Source of the DNA: Pseudomonadota bacterium
GTDB lineage: Bacteria > Pseudomonadota > Gammaproteobacteria > Burkholderiales > Gallionellaceae
Length of the DNA stretch: 64,000 bases
NCBI GenBank assembly: GCA_021782995.1
Contig: JAJXUI010000001.1
Location: forward strand, 1-64,000
Direction of reading: 5' to 3'
Below, piece by piece: positions 1 through 6,757 of the stretch; the stretch's first letter is position 1, and each line of letters opens with the position of its first letter. Both the position numbers and the translations under genes were made by a program. The notes under the pieces are model-generated. The model was not told the origin of the DNA, did not search any database, and saw nothing but the letters and a program-made list of their open reading frames with translations.

Positions 1-26
1 TCTCGGGTGAGGTGTGTGTAGTTCAT
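1..26 (-). CDS. Transposase, IS30-like, N-terminal fragment only
   Basis: A minus-strand ATG at 26 opens a frame reading MNYTHLTR before the window ends. The match to the conserved opening of IS30-family transposases is short but distinctive. An IS30-type DDE transposase would cut and join the element ends. Nothing of the catalytic domain is visible, so it cannot be said whether the gene is intact. Confidence 0.45.
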
Positions 27-130
27 CTTTGCAATTTCGACTGGCAGGTCAAAAAGCCCGGATGCTACCGCATCCCACCCTCCTGACCTACATTACTCAA
101 AATTGCACTTCAAACTAGAATCCGCCGTTC
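1..130 (-). mobile_element. End of a probable IS30-family insertion sequence (cut by window edge)
   Basis: The only coding part in view is the first eight codons of a minus-strand gene that runs off the left edge. They read MNYTHLTR, which resembles the start of IS30-family transposases (typically M-K/N-Y-T-H-L-T followed by a helix-turn-helix). The roughly 100 bases upstream of that start contain a stretch near 98-128 (ATTGCACTTCAAACTAGAAT) that looks like the terminal repeat of such elements. The exact outer end and any target duplication cannot be fixed because the other end is outside the window, so the right boundary is approximate. Confidence 0.5.
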
Positions 131-238
131 ATTACAGGAGGCATATATTTATTTTTCTGGGTTTGGCTCGTCGCTAATGACTTAAATTTTGCAGAGAGGA
201 AGAAAGTATTTAACATTCACCTATGGCGGAAGATATTA

Positions 239-523
239 ATGGCTTTGATTGTCCTCGTAATTGTGGGGGCCATAATGATCATGCGTACGGGCAATCCGTT
301 TTTCTTCTTGGTGTTGTTCTTACTCCTATTAAGCTTTTACATATATGTTCTGTTTGCGTTTGGCAATTACATCAAATTAAAAGACGTTGAACTAAACACA
401 GGATCAAGTTTTAGCAACCTCCTTTCAATATTCCTGTTCTGGTTTGTTGCCAACTTGGGAATTGCATACTTGCAGAGCGGCATAAATAGAATAATTGAGC
501 ACGAAAGAATGCGTTCTAACTGA
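239..523 (+). CDS. Small hydrophobic membrane protein, unknown function
   Basis: This 94-residue protein has hydrophobic stretches at about residues 2-14, 18-41 and 58-77, the first two nearly continuous. It has a short charged loop (KLKDVEL) and a charged C-terminus (RIIEHERMRSN). It is probably an inner-membrane protein with two or three spans. A purine-rich GCGGAAG lies six bases before the ATG and supports this start. It stands alone between the insertion-sequence end and the convergent DUF2269 gene, so context gives no role. No family is recognised. Confidence 0.55.
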   Translation: MALIVLVIVGAIMIMRTGNPFFFLVLFLLLLSFYIYVLFAFGNYIKLKDVELNTGSSFSNLLSIFLFWFVANLGIAYLQSGINRIIEHERMRSN

Positions 524-608
524 CCGCCGCTAGCTGGAAACTCGAACGGCAGCAATGGCCAAGAAGCAGACGCTACAATCGAATTAGTTTTCAGATGTTA
601 GTTGAGAC

Positions 609-1073
609 TCAACTTGGTTTTACTACCATCAGCCAGTAAATCCCCAGCATCGCCACAAATGTCGGGTATCCCAGCAGCTCCCAGAATTTTGAATATCTCC
701 AATAGCGGTCTGGTAACACTCCATTCTGTTTGACTGCTTCTTCCAGCATTTTGTGCATTTGAAGTTGCAGCCACACTACCGGCAGCCAGCAGGCGGCGCT
801 CAATAGATACAACGCATAGGTCCATTTAAGCCAAAGTGCATCCAGCGGCCAGCCTGCCATCAGCACCAGCGCAATGCCGCTTGCCGGTTGGAAGATGACG
901 GCTGGTGTGGTGAACCACCAGTCTGCCTTGACCAATAATTTGCTCACCACATATTGCGCTTGCAGGTTGCGCGAGCGGTTGGTCATGAACATGTAGAACG
1001 CGCTGCCGAAGCCGGTGCCGACCATCAGCACGCTGGAGAGGATGTGCAGCCATTTCAGGGGTTCATACAGCAT
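609..1073 (-). CDS. DUF2269-type integral membrane protein
   Basis: This 154-residue protein begins MLYEPLKWLHILSSVLMVGTG, the pattern of DUF2269 predicted membrane proteins: an early His in the first helix and a four-span layout. Spans are visible near residues 7-29, 53-75, 82-104 and 130-150. Function is unknown. It is the last gene of a four-gene minus-strand operon (small membrane protein, SDR, DoxX-like, DUF2269), and its start overlaps the end of the DoxX-like gene by 11 bases, so the two are probably translationally coupled. A role in membrane redox or quinone chemistry is only a guess from the neighbours. Confidence 0.7.
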   Translation of the reverse strand: MLYEPLKWLHILSSVLMVGTGFGSAFYMFMTNRSRNLQAQYVVSKLLVKADWWFTTPAVIFQPASGIALVLMAGWPLDALWLKWTYALYLLSAACWLPVVWLQLQMHKMLEEAVKQNGVLPDRYWRYSKFWELLGYPTFVAMLGIYWLMVVKPS

Positions 1074-1440
1074 GAGTTTTCTCCTTGGTTGCGTTGCGCC
1101 ACAGTATCCACAGGATGGTCAGGATGGGAATATTCTTGATCAGCATGCCGAAGGGATGCAGTGCGATCTCGGGTAATTGGATCAGGATGATCACACTATA
1201 GGTGAGGATAACAGCGGCCTGTGCGGGCCAAAGCCAGCGCTGCCAATGGCTGGGTTTAAGCAGTGTCAGTATTCCCATTAGCAAATCAGCTGTAATTCCG
1301 GCATACAGTGCGGCCAATGCGGCATGACCCGCGAGTCCGGTGCGCGCGAGCAGTGCGAGGCTTTCCTCCTGCGGCCAGGCGAGCGAAGCCAGCGCGGTAA
1401 GCAGCCACACAGAGGCAAGCGAATAGCGTAATGCTTGCAT
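1063..1440 (-). CDS. DoxX-like membrane protein
   Basis: This 125-residue protein has four hydrophobic spans (about 5-22, 38-62, 70-92 and 98-115) and the layout of the DoxX-like family, small membrane proteins often found beside sugar-nucleotide or SDR-type reductases. Its start lies three bases after the SDR stop codon, and its 3' end overlaps the DUF2269 gene. Function is unknown. The fixed pairing with an SDR gene suggests that the two act on the same membrane-associated substrate, which is inference from context only. Confidence 0.65.
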   Translation of the reverse strand: MQALRYSLASVWLLTALASLAWPQEESLALLARTGLAGHAALAALYAGITADLLMGILTLLKPSHWQRWLWPAQAAVILTYSVIILIQLPEIALHPFGMLIKNIPILTILWILWRNATKEKTHAV

Positions 1441-1443
1441 GGC

Positions 1444-2313
1444 TTACCCTTTCAGAAAATTCCTGTAGCTCTGCGGCACATGGCCCAGCAGTGCCGTAAA
1501 TGCTGCGCCATCGCCAGTGCTACCGGAATTCAGCATTTCCAGTGTGTCGTGCCCTAGTGGCATCGCGGGGATGCGGTCGCCCAGCCAGGCCATGCCTTCC
1601 ACTAATAAATTAGGCGTGCTCAGCACGAGGGGTGTGCGCTTGCCTTGCTGGGTGCGATAGCTACTGATATGCCCGGCCAGCGTGGTGTCTTCTGCGCCGA
1701 CGCATTCAATCACATTTCGCAGGTGCGTGCTGCTGGCAGGTGCGCTGACCAGTTTGCACACGGCTTGCGCGATGTCTTCGATATGCACCGGCTGCACGAC
1801 TTGTTTGCCCGCACCAGGTAACATCAGCACCGGGGATTTTGCTAGCAGCATGAACATGCGCGTGCTGGCGCCATCCGGTCCGTAAATCAACGACGGGCGC
1901 AAGATGGCCCAGTCCACATTCAAGGTTTGCAGGTAGTCATCCGCCGCCTGTTTGCTTTGCATATAGGCGGTGGGGATGTTGTGGCCGACGCCGAGCGCGG
2001 AGATTTGCACGATGCGCCGGATGCCGCTTTGTGCGGCTGCGGCAAACAGCGCGCGCGGTGCGGTATCGTGCAGGTTGGCCATGGGCTGGGCCTTACTGTC
2101 ACGCAGCACACCGATGGCATTGATCACGACATCGATGTTTTTCAGGCGCGGCAGCCAGGTGTGGCTGTCGACATCGCGCCGGTAATCGATGGCGATTTCG
2201 TTTGCGTTTTTCGGGTGCCGCACGCCGCGAATGACCTGATGCCCATCCGCCAGCAAAGCCGCTTCAAGATGGCGCCCGACAAAGCCGGAGGCGCCGCAGA
2301 GCAGGATGTTCAT
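1444..2313 (-). CDS. NAD(P)-binding SDR/epimerase-like oxidoreductase
   Basis: This 289-residue protein has the Rossmann signature GASGFVGRHL at residues 7-16. An extended-SDR/NmrA-like core follows, with an NxxG-like turn (NAIGVLRDS) and YMQSKQAADDYL in the place of the catalytic YxxxK. The second half (SLIYGPDGASTRMF onward) matches the complex I NDUFA9-like/atypical SDR style. It probably reduces or isomerises a membrane-linked substrate using NAD(P)H, but the substrate is not evident. Its start overlaps the stop of the upstream small membrane protein as ATGA, which shows operon coupling. Confidence 0.75.
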   Translation of the reverse strand: MNILLCGASGFVGRHLEAALLADGHQVIRGVRHPKNANEIAIDYRRDVDSHTWLPRLKNIDVVINAIGVLRDSKAQPMANLHDTAPRALFAAAAQSGIRRIVQISALGVGHNIPTAYMQSKQAADDYLQTLNVDWAILRPSLIYGPDGASTRMFMLLAKSPVLMLPGAGKQVVQPVHIEDIAQAVCKLVSAPASSTHLRNVIECVGAEDTTLAGHISSYRTQQGKRTPLVLSTPNLLVEGMAWLGDRIPAMPLGHDTLEMLNSGSTGDGAAFTALLGHVPQSYRNFLKG

Positions 2314-2681
2314 TTTTCACCTCCTTTGGGTACGAGTGCTTGCTGCTGCATGGCATTCACTGCGGGTTTCACCACAGTGCCCCAGATGATGTTGGCCACG
2401 ATGGCAACAGAGATGAAGATGCCGGCGCTGGTCCATACCAGAGTGGTGCGCACGATCTGCAACCAGTTTGTGGCATTGAAATTGATTGCAATACCAATCA
2501 CCAGGATCAGGCTGCCGGTGATGGCCAATATTTGTATGCACTTTAACCAAAATCGAGTAGCCGCCTGGTTGTTGCAGGCGCTGTCGAATATGGCTGTGAG
2601 TTGGGTGCTGAGATAACCCAAAGCGAGCACAGGCAACAGGATGGCGATCAGGGTGGAGAAGATCAGGATTTCGAGTTCCAT
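2310..2681 (-). CDS. DUF2269/COG-like small membrane protein, first gene of the SDR operon
   Basis: This 123-residue product starts at MELEILIFS, where AAGGAA lies about seven bases upstream. A longer frame reaching 2771 would begin inside the REP palindrome and is not favoured. Four hydrophobic spans are visible (about 5-25, 49-66, 76-95 and 100-112 in a compact fold). The stop overlaps the start of the SDR gene (ATGA). No family is securely recognised and the function is unknown. Confidence 0.6.
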   Translation of the reverse strand: MELEILIFSTLIAILLPVLALGYLSTQLTAIFDSACNNQAATRFWLKCIQILAITGSLILVIGIAINFNATNWLQIVRTTLVWTSAGIFISVAIVANIIWGTVVKPAVNAMQQQALVPKGGEK

Positions 2682-2773
2682 GGCAGTTCCTTTCGTATCA
2701 TGGTTGGAATTACTCTTGCGTTGATAATGATGGCGACAAATACTGCAATGAGGCTTAGATAATTCTGCCAACT

Positions 2774-2831
2774 TGTAGGAGCGGCTGTTAGCCGCGACAG
2801 AAGGGCATCGCGGCTAACAGCCGCTCCTACA
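2774..2831. repeat. REP-like perfect inverted repeat (GTAGGAGCGGCT type)
   Basis: Two perfect 24-base arms, 2774-2797 and 2808-2831, are separated by ten bases. Each arm begins TGTAGGAGCGGCTGTTAGCC. This is the REP-like palindrome type common between genes in many gamma- and betaproteobacteria. It sits between the DUF393 gene and the four-gene SDR operon, where the transcript hairpin could cause partial termination or protect the upstream message. Only one copy was found in the window. Confidence 0.9.
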
Positions 2832-2894
2832 GTCTGGTTTTTACGTAATACCATGTTTTATTGATGTCGCCATAATTACAGATTTATGTGTAAG

Positions 2895-3332
2895 TTACAG
2901 AGAGCACTGATTCTTTGTGCACGTCTGTGAGCGCTTTACTGATTTTCTGGCCAGCAGGTTGATAAAAACATGGGTGGCCCATCCGGGTATCAGGTAGCGA
3001 TGCCGGGCAATATGCGGGTAGATGCGAGTCATGATGCGCATGACTTTGGGCTTGGCCAGCCAGCCGGCAAAAGAGCCAAAGCCGGAAGCACGATACATAT
3101 GCTGGAATACCGGCACGCCAACCAGCCAGCTGCCATTTGCGGTTTGTGCGTGTATCAGCTGCATCATGGCTTCCTGCGCTGGGGCCCCGGCAGGCGGGGT
3201 AAAGCCGGCGGAAGAGCAATCCACCAGCAGCATCTGGTTGGCGTGATCGCGCTGATTCAGCCGGAAAACTTCATTGCGGCAGATCGGGCAGCTGTGGTCA
3301 TAATAAACGGTGAGCGGGTAGATGGTATCCAT
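2895..3332 (-). CDS. DUF393/DCC-family thiol-disulfide oxidoreductase-like protein
   Basis: This 145-residue protein carries YYDHSCPICRNEV at residues 9-21, the D-x-x-C-P-x-C motif of the DCC (DUF393) family. The family has a thioredoxin-related fold and its members are presumed to exchange disulfides. It is transcribed from its own promoter region (3333-3385), which contains a palindrome resembling the one before the neighbouring GbsR-type regulator, so it is probably a target of that regulator. The C-terminal LLARKSVKRSQ tail is basic. The physiological partner is unknown. Confidence 0.8.
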   Translation of the reverse strand: MDTIYPLTVYYDHSCPICRNEVFRLNQRDHANQMLLVDCSSAGFTPPAGAPAQEAMMQLIHAQTANGSWLVGVPVFQHMYRASGFGSFAGWLAKPKVMRIMTRIYPHIARHRYLIPGWATHVFINLLARKSVKRSQTCTKNQCSL

Positions 3333-3355
3333 TACTATCTCCTTTGGTTTATGTA

Positions 3356-3377
3356 AATTCTGTATAAACAGAAATAT
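3356..3377. promoter_or_regulatory. Predicted GbsR-type operator before the DUF393 gene
   Basis: TTCTGT at 3358-3363 and ACAGAA at 3368-3373 form a perfect 6+6 inverted repeat with a four-base spacer. It lies 25-40 bases upstream of the DUF393 start. Over 22 positions it agrees at 16 with 3971-3992, the centre of a larger palindrome before the regulator gene itself. The two sites flanking one regulator suggest a shared operator; binding is inferred. Confidence 0.5.
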
Positions 3378-3385
3378 TCCGGTTT

Positions 3386-3412
3386 AAAAAATGGCTGGTG
3401 ATCAGCCAGCCA
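3386..3412 (-). terminator. Rho-independent terminator of the GbsR-type regulator gene
   Basis: Read on the minus strand, TGGCTGG, a seven-base loop and CCAGCCA form a perfect 7-bp stem (3412-3392) followed directly by six T. It begins 13 bases after the regulator stop codon and separates it from the DUF393 promoter. Confidence 0.8.
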
Positions 3413-3424
3413 GTCTGCAGTTGG

Positions 3425-3946
3425 TCAGCCTCGAATCAATTTCTGTATCTTTGCGCCCAGCTTCATCACCTTCATCAGGGTTTCGGGGTCTAGCTTCAGC
3501 AGTTCATCGCCCCAGCTGCTGACGGTTTCCATGAATTGCAGTGTGGCGGCAATGCGCTTTTGTGCATCCTTTTCTTCCTTGCCGTAATCCGGGCTGTTCA
3601 CACAATCACGCAGGAAGTCCACGGTGGGATCGAACTCGCGTTTCTTGCGCTCCTTGAAGATGGCATGTGCCAGTCCCCAGACATCTCCAGTGGTTTCGAA
3701 ATGATCGCGACGGTCGCCCATCAGGTGCACCACGCTGATCAGTCCCCAGCCCTGCAGTTCCTTCAGGCTGTTGGAGACATTGGAGCGCGCCACACCCAGT
3801 GTGTCGGTTATTTCGTCTGCAGGCAGCGGGCGTCCTGCGATATAGAGCAGGGCATGGATCTGCGACACGGTGCGGTTCACGCCCCAGCGCGAGCCCATTT
3901 CGCCCCAGTGCAAGATGAATCTTTCGGATACGGGTGTGAGTTTCAT
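3425..3946 (-). CDS. GbsR/MarR-family transcriptional regulator
   Basis: This 173-residue protein begins MKLTPVSERFILHWGEMGSR. Its winged helix-turn-helix (about residues 24-85) contains ADEITDTLGVARSNVSNSLKEL as the recognition region, followed by GDRRDHFETTGDVW, which is characteristic of GbsR-type MarR regulators. A GTG three codons upstream is possible, but the ATG at 3946 has GAG at suitable distance. The gene is followed by its own terminator. The strong palindrome at 3962-3999, just upstream, suggests autoregulation. Family members sense osmolytes or other small molecules; the ligand here is unknown. Confidence 0.85.
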   Translation of the reverse strand: MKLTPVSERFILHWGEMGSRWGVNRTVSQIHALLYIAGRPLPADEITDTLGVARSNVSNSLKELQGWGLISVVHLMGDRRDHFETTGDVWGLAHAIFKERKKREFDPTVDFLRDCVNSPDYGKEEKDAQKRIAATLQFMETVSSWGDELLKLDPETLMKVMKLGAKIQKLIRG

Positions 3947-3961
3947 GGCTACCACTCTATC

Positions 3962-3999
3962 ATTTTATAAATTTCTGTCAATACTGAAATTTATAAAAT
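3962..3999. promoter_or_regulatory. Long AT-rich palindrome in the regulator promoter (probable operator)
   Basis: ATTTTATAAATTTC (3962-3975) is repeated perfectly in inverse at 3986-3999 around TGTCAATACT. It lies 16 bases before the regulator ATG, where it would overlap the promoter. Its core (TTTCTGT...ACTGAAA) resembles the palindrome before the DUF393 gene. It most likely mediates autorepression. Confidence 0.55.
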
Positions 4000-4278
4000 T
4001 AAATTGTAATTTTAATCATTGTATTAAATTTATTCATTTCAATTTTAATATGTAGTGAGTGATGGCTTGGGGGGTGTGGAGTGTAGAGGTGTATGCCAGT
4101 TGCATTATGCATGCAGGGTGTAATATTTCTCTGGATCGGCATACGATTTGCTTCCCGGCTAGCTGGCGCAGTTACATTCTTCCGAGCTGGAGCTGCATTG
4201 CCTGGATGAGTGTGGTATAGGCAGTTTGTCGTTGCGACATCATCCTCCATCCTGTTTCCAGTCTGCCAGGCACTGCGT
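4000..4278. other. Intergenic region without a supported gene
   Basis: AT-rich sequence continues to about 4060 and is probably the promoter of the regulator gene, transcribed leftward. The rest is of ordinary composition. A seven-base inverted repeat, GTATGCC (4091-4097) and GGCATAC (4138-4144), is the only structure noticed. An 83-codon open frame on the minus strand has an odd composition and no start signal, and is not called. Confidence 0.4.
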
Positions 4279-4671
4279 TTAGTGATCCGTATTTAAATAC
4301 TGCTCCAGGGCTGGAAATAATTCTCGCTCTTCAAATCTGACATGCGCCATCAGCAATTGCCCGAATTCCAGCAATGATGCTGTATGGTTCAGCCGCAAGC
4401 CTTCCTGCAGCCCGCGCAGTTGCTGGTGTTCGCGCAGGGTGCGCTGCGCCAGCAGCCGGGTTTCGTCTGTTTTCAACAGCGGCAGCAAGGTGAGTTCCTC
4501 GGTATTGAAATGCATATCCAGCTCTCGTGCATAGTGCTGCAATGCGCGTTCGCAACTTTGCTTGATCAATGCGTGATCGCCGGACTGTGCAGCGCGCAGG
4601 CAGGCATTGCCCAGCGACAGCGCGGTGTGGTGCTCACGCGAGAGCGGTTGCAGTACGGCATTGCGTTTCAT
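4279..4671 (-). CDS. Hemerythrin HHE-domain protein
   Basis: This 130-residue, all-helical protein has histidines and acids placed as in hemerythrin HHE cation-binding proteins: REHHTAL (residues 13-19), HYARELDMHFNTEE (46-59), LREHQQL (79-85) and HVRFEERELFP (110-120). It should hold a di-iron centre that binds O2 or NO, or stores iron, in the cytoplasm. It follows the exported sensor-like gene by 21 bases and is probably co-transcribed with it. No clear ribosome site precedes the ATG, consistent with coupling to the upstream gene. Confidence 0.85.
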   Translation of the reverse strand: MKRNAVLQPLSREHHTALSLGNACLRAAQSGDHALIKQSCERALQHYARELDMHFNTEELTLLPLLKTDETRLLAQRTLREHQQLRGLQEGLRLNHTASLLEFGQLLMAHVRFEERELFPALEQYLNTDH

Positions 4672-4692
4672 GCGGGCAAGGTTGGCTACGTG

Positions 4693-5244
4693 CTATTTGG
4701 CCAGCACGGAAGAGTGCAGTACGCCGACAATTTCACCGTTGTACAAAACGGGCGCGGAAATTTGCACCGAGAGGGCTTTGGTGGTGGGGTCAGGTTTGGC
4801 TTCAGTGGCCGACCAAGGCGCTTTCAGGCCGTTCATTACCGGCGGGCGGGCTGCGGCGTTATACAGCAGGGGTTTGGTGGTCAGCGATGCGAAGGCCGCC
4901 AGATAGCCTTTCTTGTCACGCAGGTTGAGCTTTTCCAGCATCTTGTCCTCTTCCCACAGGGTGAGTTTTTGGGCGGCACCATTATGGTTGAGTTTGGTCA
5001 CGATGGGGTCGTCTATGGTCAATTTTGCCCAATGTGAATTGCTGAGGTGTTCGATGCGTCCCTTGGTGTTGGATTCGATAACCGCGGCTATGAGGTCAGG
5101 ATCGGCAGCCCATTCGACCAGCTTCCTTTTATATTTTTCTACCTTGAGTTGCAGTTCAGGCGAAACGGGTTCGGCGGATGCAAGATTGAATGCAAGCAGG
5201 GTGTGCAGGAAGAGGGTGCTGAGTATGAGGGGGCGTGTGAACAT
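4693..5244 (-). CDS. Exported protein with a Cache/PDC-like sensory domain
   Basis: This 183-residue protein has a signal peptide (residues 1-24, ending NLASA). The mature part, which includes WEEDKMLEKLNLRDKKGYLAAF and a closing SVQISAPVLYNGEIVGVLHSSV, resembles a single Cache-type periplasmic ligand-binding domain without any attached kinase or cyclase. GGAAGAGA before the ATG supports the start. It is paired with hemerythrin, so the two may report on a diffusible oxidant or metal. That link is inference; the domain call is from pattern only. Confidence 0.55.
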   Translation of the reverse strand: MFTRPLILSTLFLHTLLAFNLASAEPVSPELQLKVEKYKRKLVEWAADPDLIAAVIESNTKGRIEHLSNSHWAKLTIDDPIVTKLNHNGAAQKLTLWEEDKMLEKLNLRDKKGYLAAFASLTTKPLLYNAAARPPVMNGLKAPWSATEAKPDPTTKALSVQISAPVLYNGEIVGVLHSSVLAK

Positions 5245-5342
5245 TTCGATCTCTTCCAGAAAGGGATGAAAGAGATATTACACCGATAAAAACGTGTTGT
5301 GTCAGGTCCAGAATCTTGCTGGTGAATTAAGTAATAGAATTA

Positions 5343-6716
5343 TTAAAATGGAAGATGGAGGCTGGTATCTGCAGCAAGCAGTACCTGTCTGAAATCCTCC
5401 TGGATGCGTTTCAGCGCAGGTGCGTTATCTGCTTCAAAGCGGAGCACAATCACCGGGGTGGTGTTGGAAGCACGCATCAGGCCAAAACCATCAGCGTATT
5501 CTGTGCGCAGGCCGTCGATGGTGATGACTTCCTTGGCATCGGTAAACTGCGCTTCTTTGCCGAGGCGGGCAATCAGTGCGTGGTTTTCACCTTCCTGCAT
5601 TTTGATGTGCAACTCGGGGGTGCTCACGGCATCGGGAAGTGCATTCAGCGTGGCACTTGGGTTTGCCACCCTGCTCAGGATTTCCAGCAGGCGTGCACCG
5701 GCGTAAAGACCGTCATCAAAGCCGAACCAGCGCTCCTTGAAGAATATATGACCGCTCATTTCGCCGGCCAGCAGCGAACCGGTTTCCTTCATCTTGGCTT
5801 TCACCAGCGAATGTCCGGTTTTCCACAGGGTTGGCTTGCCACCGAGATCGCGTATCCATGAAAACAGGTTGCGTGTGGATTTCACATCAAAAATGATTTC
5901 CGCACCGGGGTTGCGGCTCAATACATCTTCCGCAAACAGCATCAGCTGGCGGTCGGGGTAGATGATCTTGCCATCCTTGGTGACCACGCCGAGGCGATCG
6001 CCGTCGCCATCAAATGCCAGCCCTAGCTCGCTGTCGTTGTCCTGCAAGGCATGGATCAGGTCTTCCAGGTTATGCGGGTCGGAAGGATCAGGGTGATGGT
6101 TGGGGAAGTTGCCATCCACTTCGCAAAACATCTCGTTCACTTCGCAACCCAGGCCGCGATACAGCGTGCCTGCAAAATCGCCCGCCACGCCATTGCCGCA
6201 ATCCACAGTGATCTTGAGCGGGCGCGCAAGCTTGACGTCGGAGATGATGCGCTTCAGGTATTCGGGCGCAATGTCGTATTGTGAGTAGGTGCCTGCACCA
6301 TGGGCGAGATTTCCTGTTTCAATACGGGTGCGCAGGCCCAGGATGGTGTCGCCGGACAGGGTTTCGCCGGCCAGTACCATTTTCAGGCCATTGTAATCAG
6401 GCGGGTTGTGACTGCCGGTGATCATCACCGCACAGTTGGTGTTGAGCTGGAAAGCGGCAAAGTAAGTCATAGGCGTGGCAACCATGCCGACATCGATGAC
6501 GTTGATGCCGCTTTTCTGGATGCCGCGCGCCAGTGCCTGCGCAAACGCCGGACCGGACAGCCTGCCGTCACGTCCGATGGCGATTGCAGTCTGTTTGCGT
6601 GCTGCAGCTTCGGAGCCGATGGCGTGGCCGATCTGCTCAACGATTTCGGCGGTGAGAGTTTTGCCGACGATGCCGCGTATATCGTAGGCCTTGAAAATTT
6701 CCTTGGGAATGCTCAT
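5343..6716 (-). CDS. manB: Phosphomannomutase/phosphoglucomutase
   Basis: This 457-residue protein shows all alpha-D-phosphohexomutase motifs: the phosphoserine loop TGSHNPPDYNG (residues 100-110, Ser102), the Mg-binding DGDGDR (236-241), the sugar-binding GEMSGH (318-323) and a C-terminal phosphate-binding region (RASNTTPVIVLRFE). It interconverts hexose 1- and 6-phosphates for LPS, exopolysaccharide and GDP-mannose or glucose-1-phosphate supply. It is the last gene of the ilvE-zinc-finger-waaF-manB group. No Shine-Dalgarno sequence precedes the ATG; an AT-only element lies there instead. It could equally be named algC or pgm. Confidence 0.92.
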   Translation of the reverse strand: MSIPKEIFKAYDIRGIVGKTLTAEIVEQIGHAIGSEAAARKQTAIAIGRDGRLSGPAFAQALARGIQKSGINVIDVGMVATPMTYFAAFQLNTNCAVMITGSHNPPDYNGLKMVLAGETLSGDTILGLRTRIETGNLAHGAGTYSQYDIAPEYLKRIISDVKLARPLKITVDCGNGVAGDFAGTLYRGLGCEVNEMFCEVDGNFPNHHPDPSDPHNLEDLIHALQDNDSELGLAFDGDGDRLGVVTKDGKIIYPDRQLMLFAEDVLSRNPGAEIIFDVKSTRNLFSWIRDLGGKPTLWKTGHSLVKAKMKETGSLLAGEMSGHIFFKERWFGFDDGLYAGARLLEILSRVANPSATLNALPDAVSTPELHIKMQEGENHALIARLGKEAQFTDAKEVITIDGLRTEYADGFGLMRASNTTPVIVLRFEADNAPALKRIQEDFRQVLLAADTSLHLPF

Positions 6717-6720
6717 TTTT

Positions 6721-6757
6721 TAACTATATGAATATATTATATTATTTTATTTTTTTG
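6721..6757. repeat. Degenerate copy of the AT-only stop-codon element
   Basis: The plus strand reads TAACTATATGAATATATT and continues AT-only into TTTTATTTTTTT. From TGA onward it matches the copy at 58385 at 23 of 27 positions. The waaF stop codon lies inside it, and it fills the whole waaF-manB gap. Confidence 0.45.

Noticed and set aside
223-390. A second small frame overlapping the 94-residue gene, starting MAEDINGFDC
   Set aside because: It overlaps the better-supported membrane protein frame in another phase and turns into a hydrophobic shadow. The ribosome site fits the ATG at 239.
2663-2854. 63-codon frame reading through the REP palindrome
   Set aside because: Half of it is the repeat itself and no start signal is present.
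3999-4250. 83-codon minus-strand open frame
   Set aside because: Rich in His, Pro and Thr with no start signal; the AT-rich 3' part is promoter DNA.
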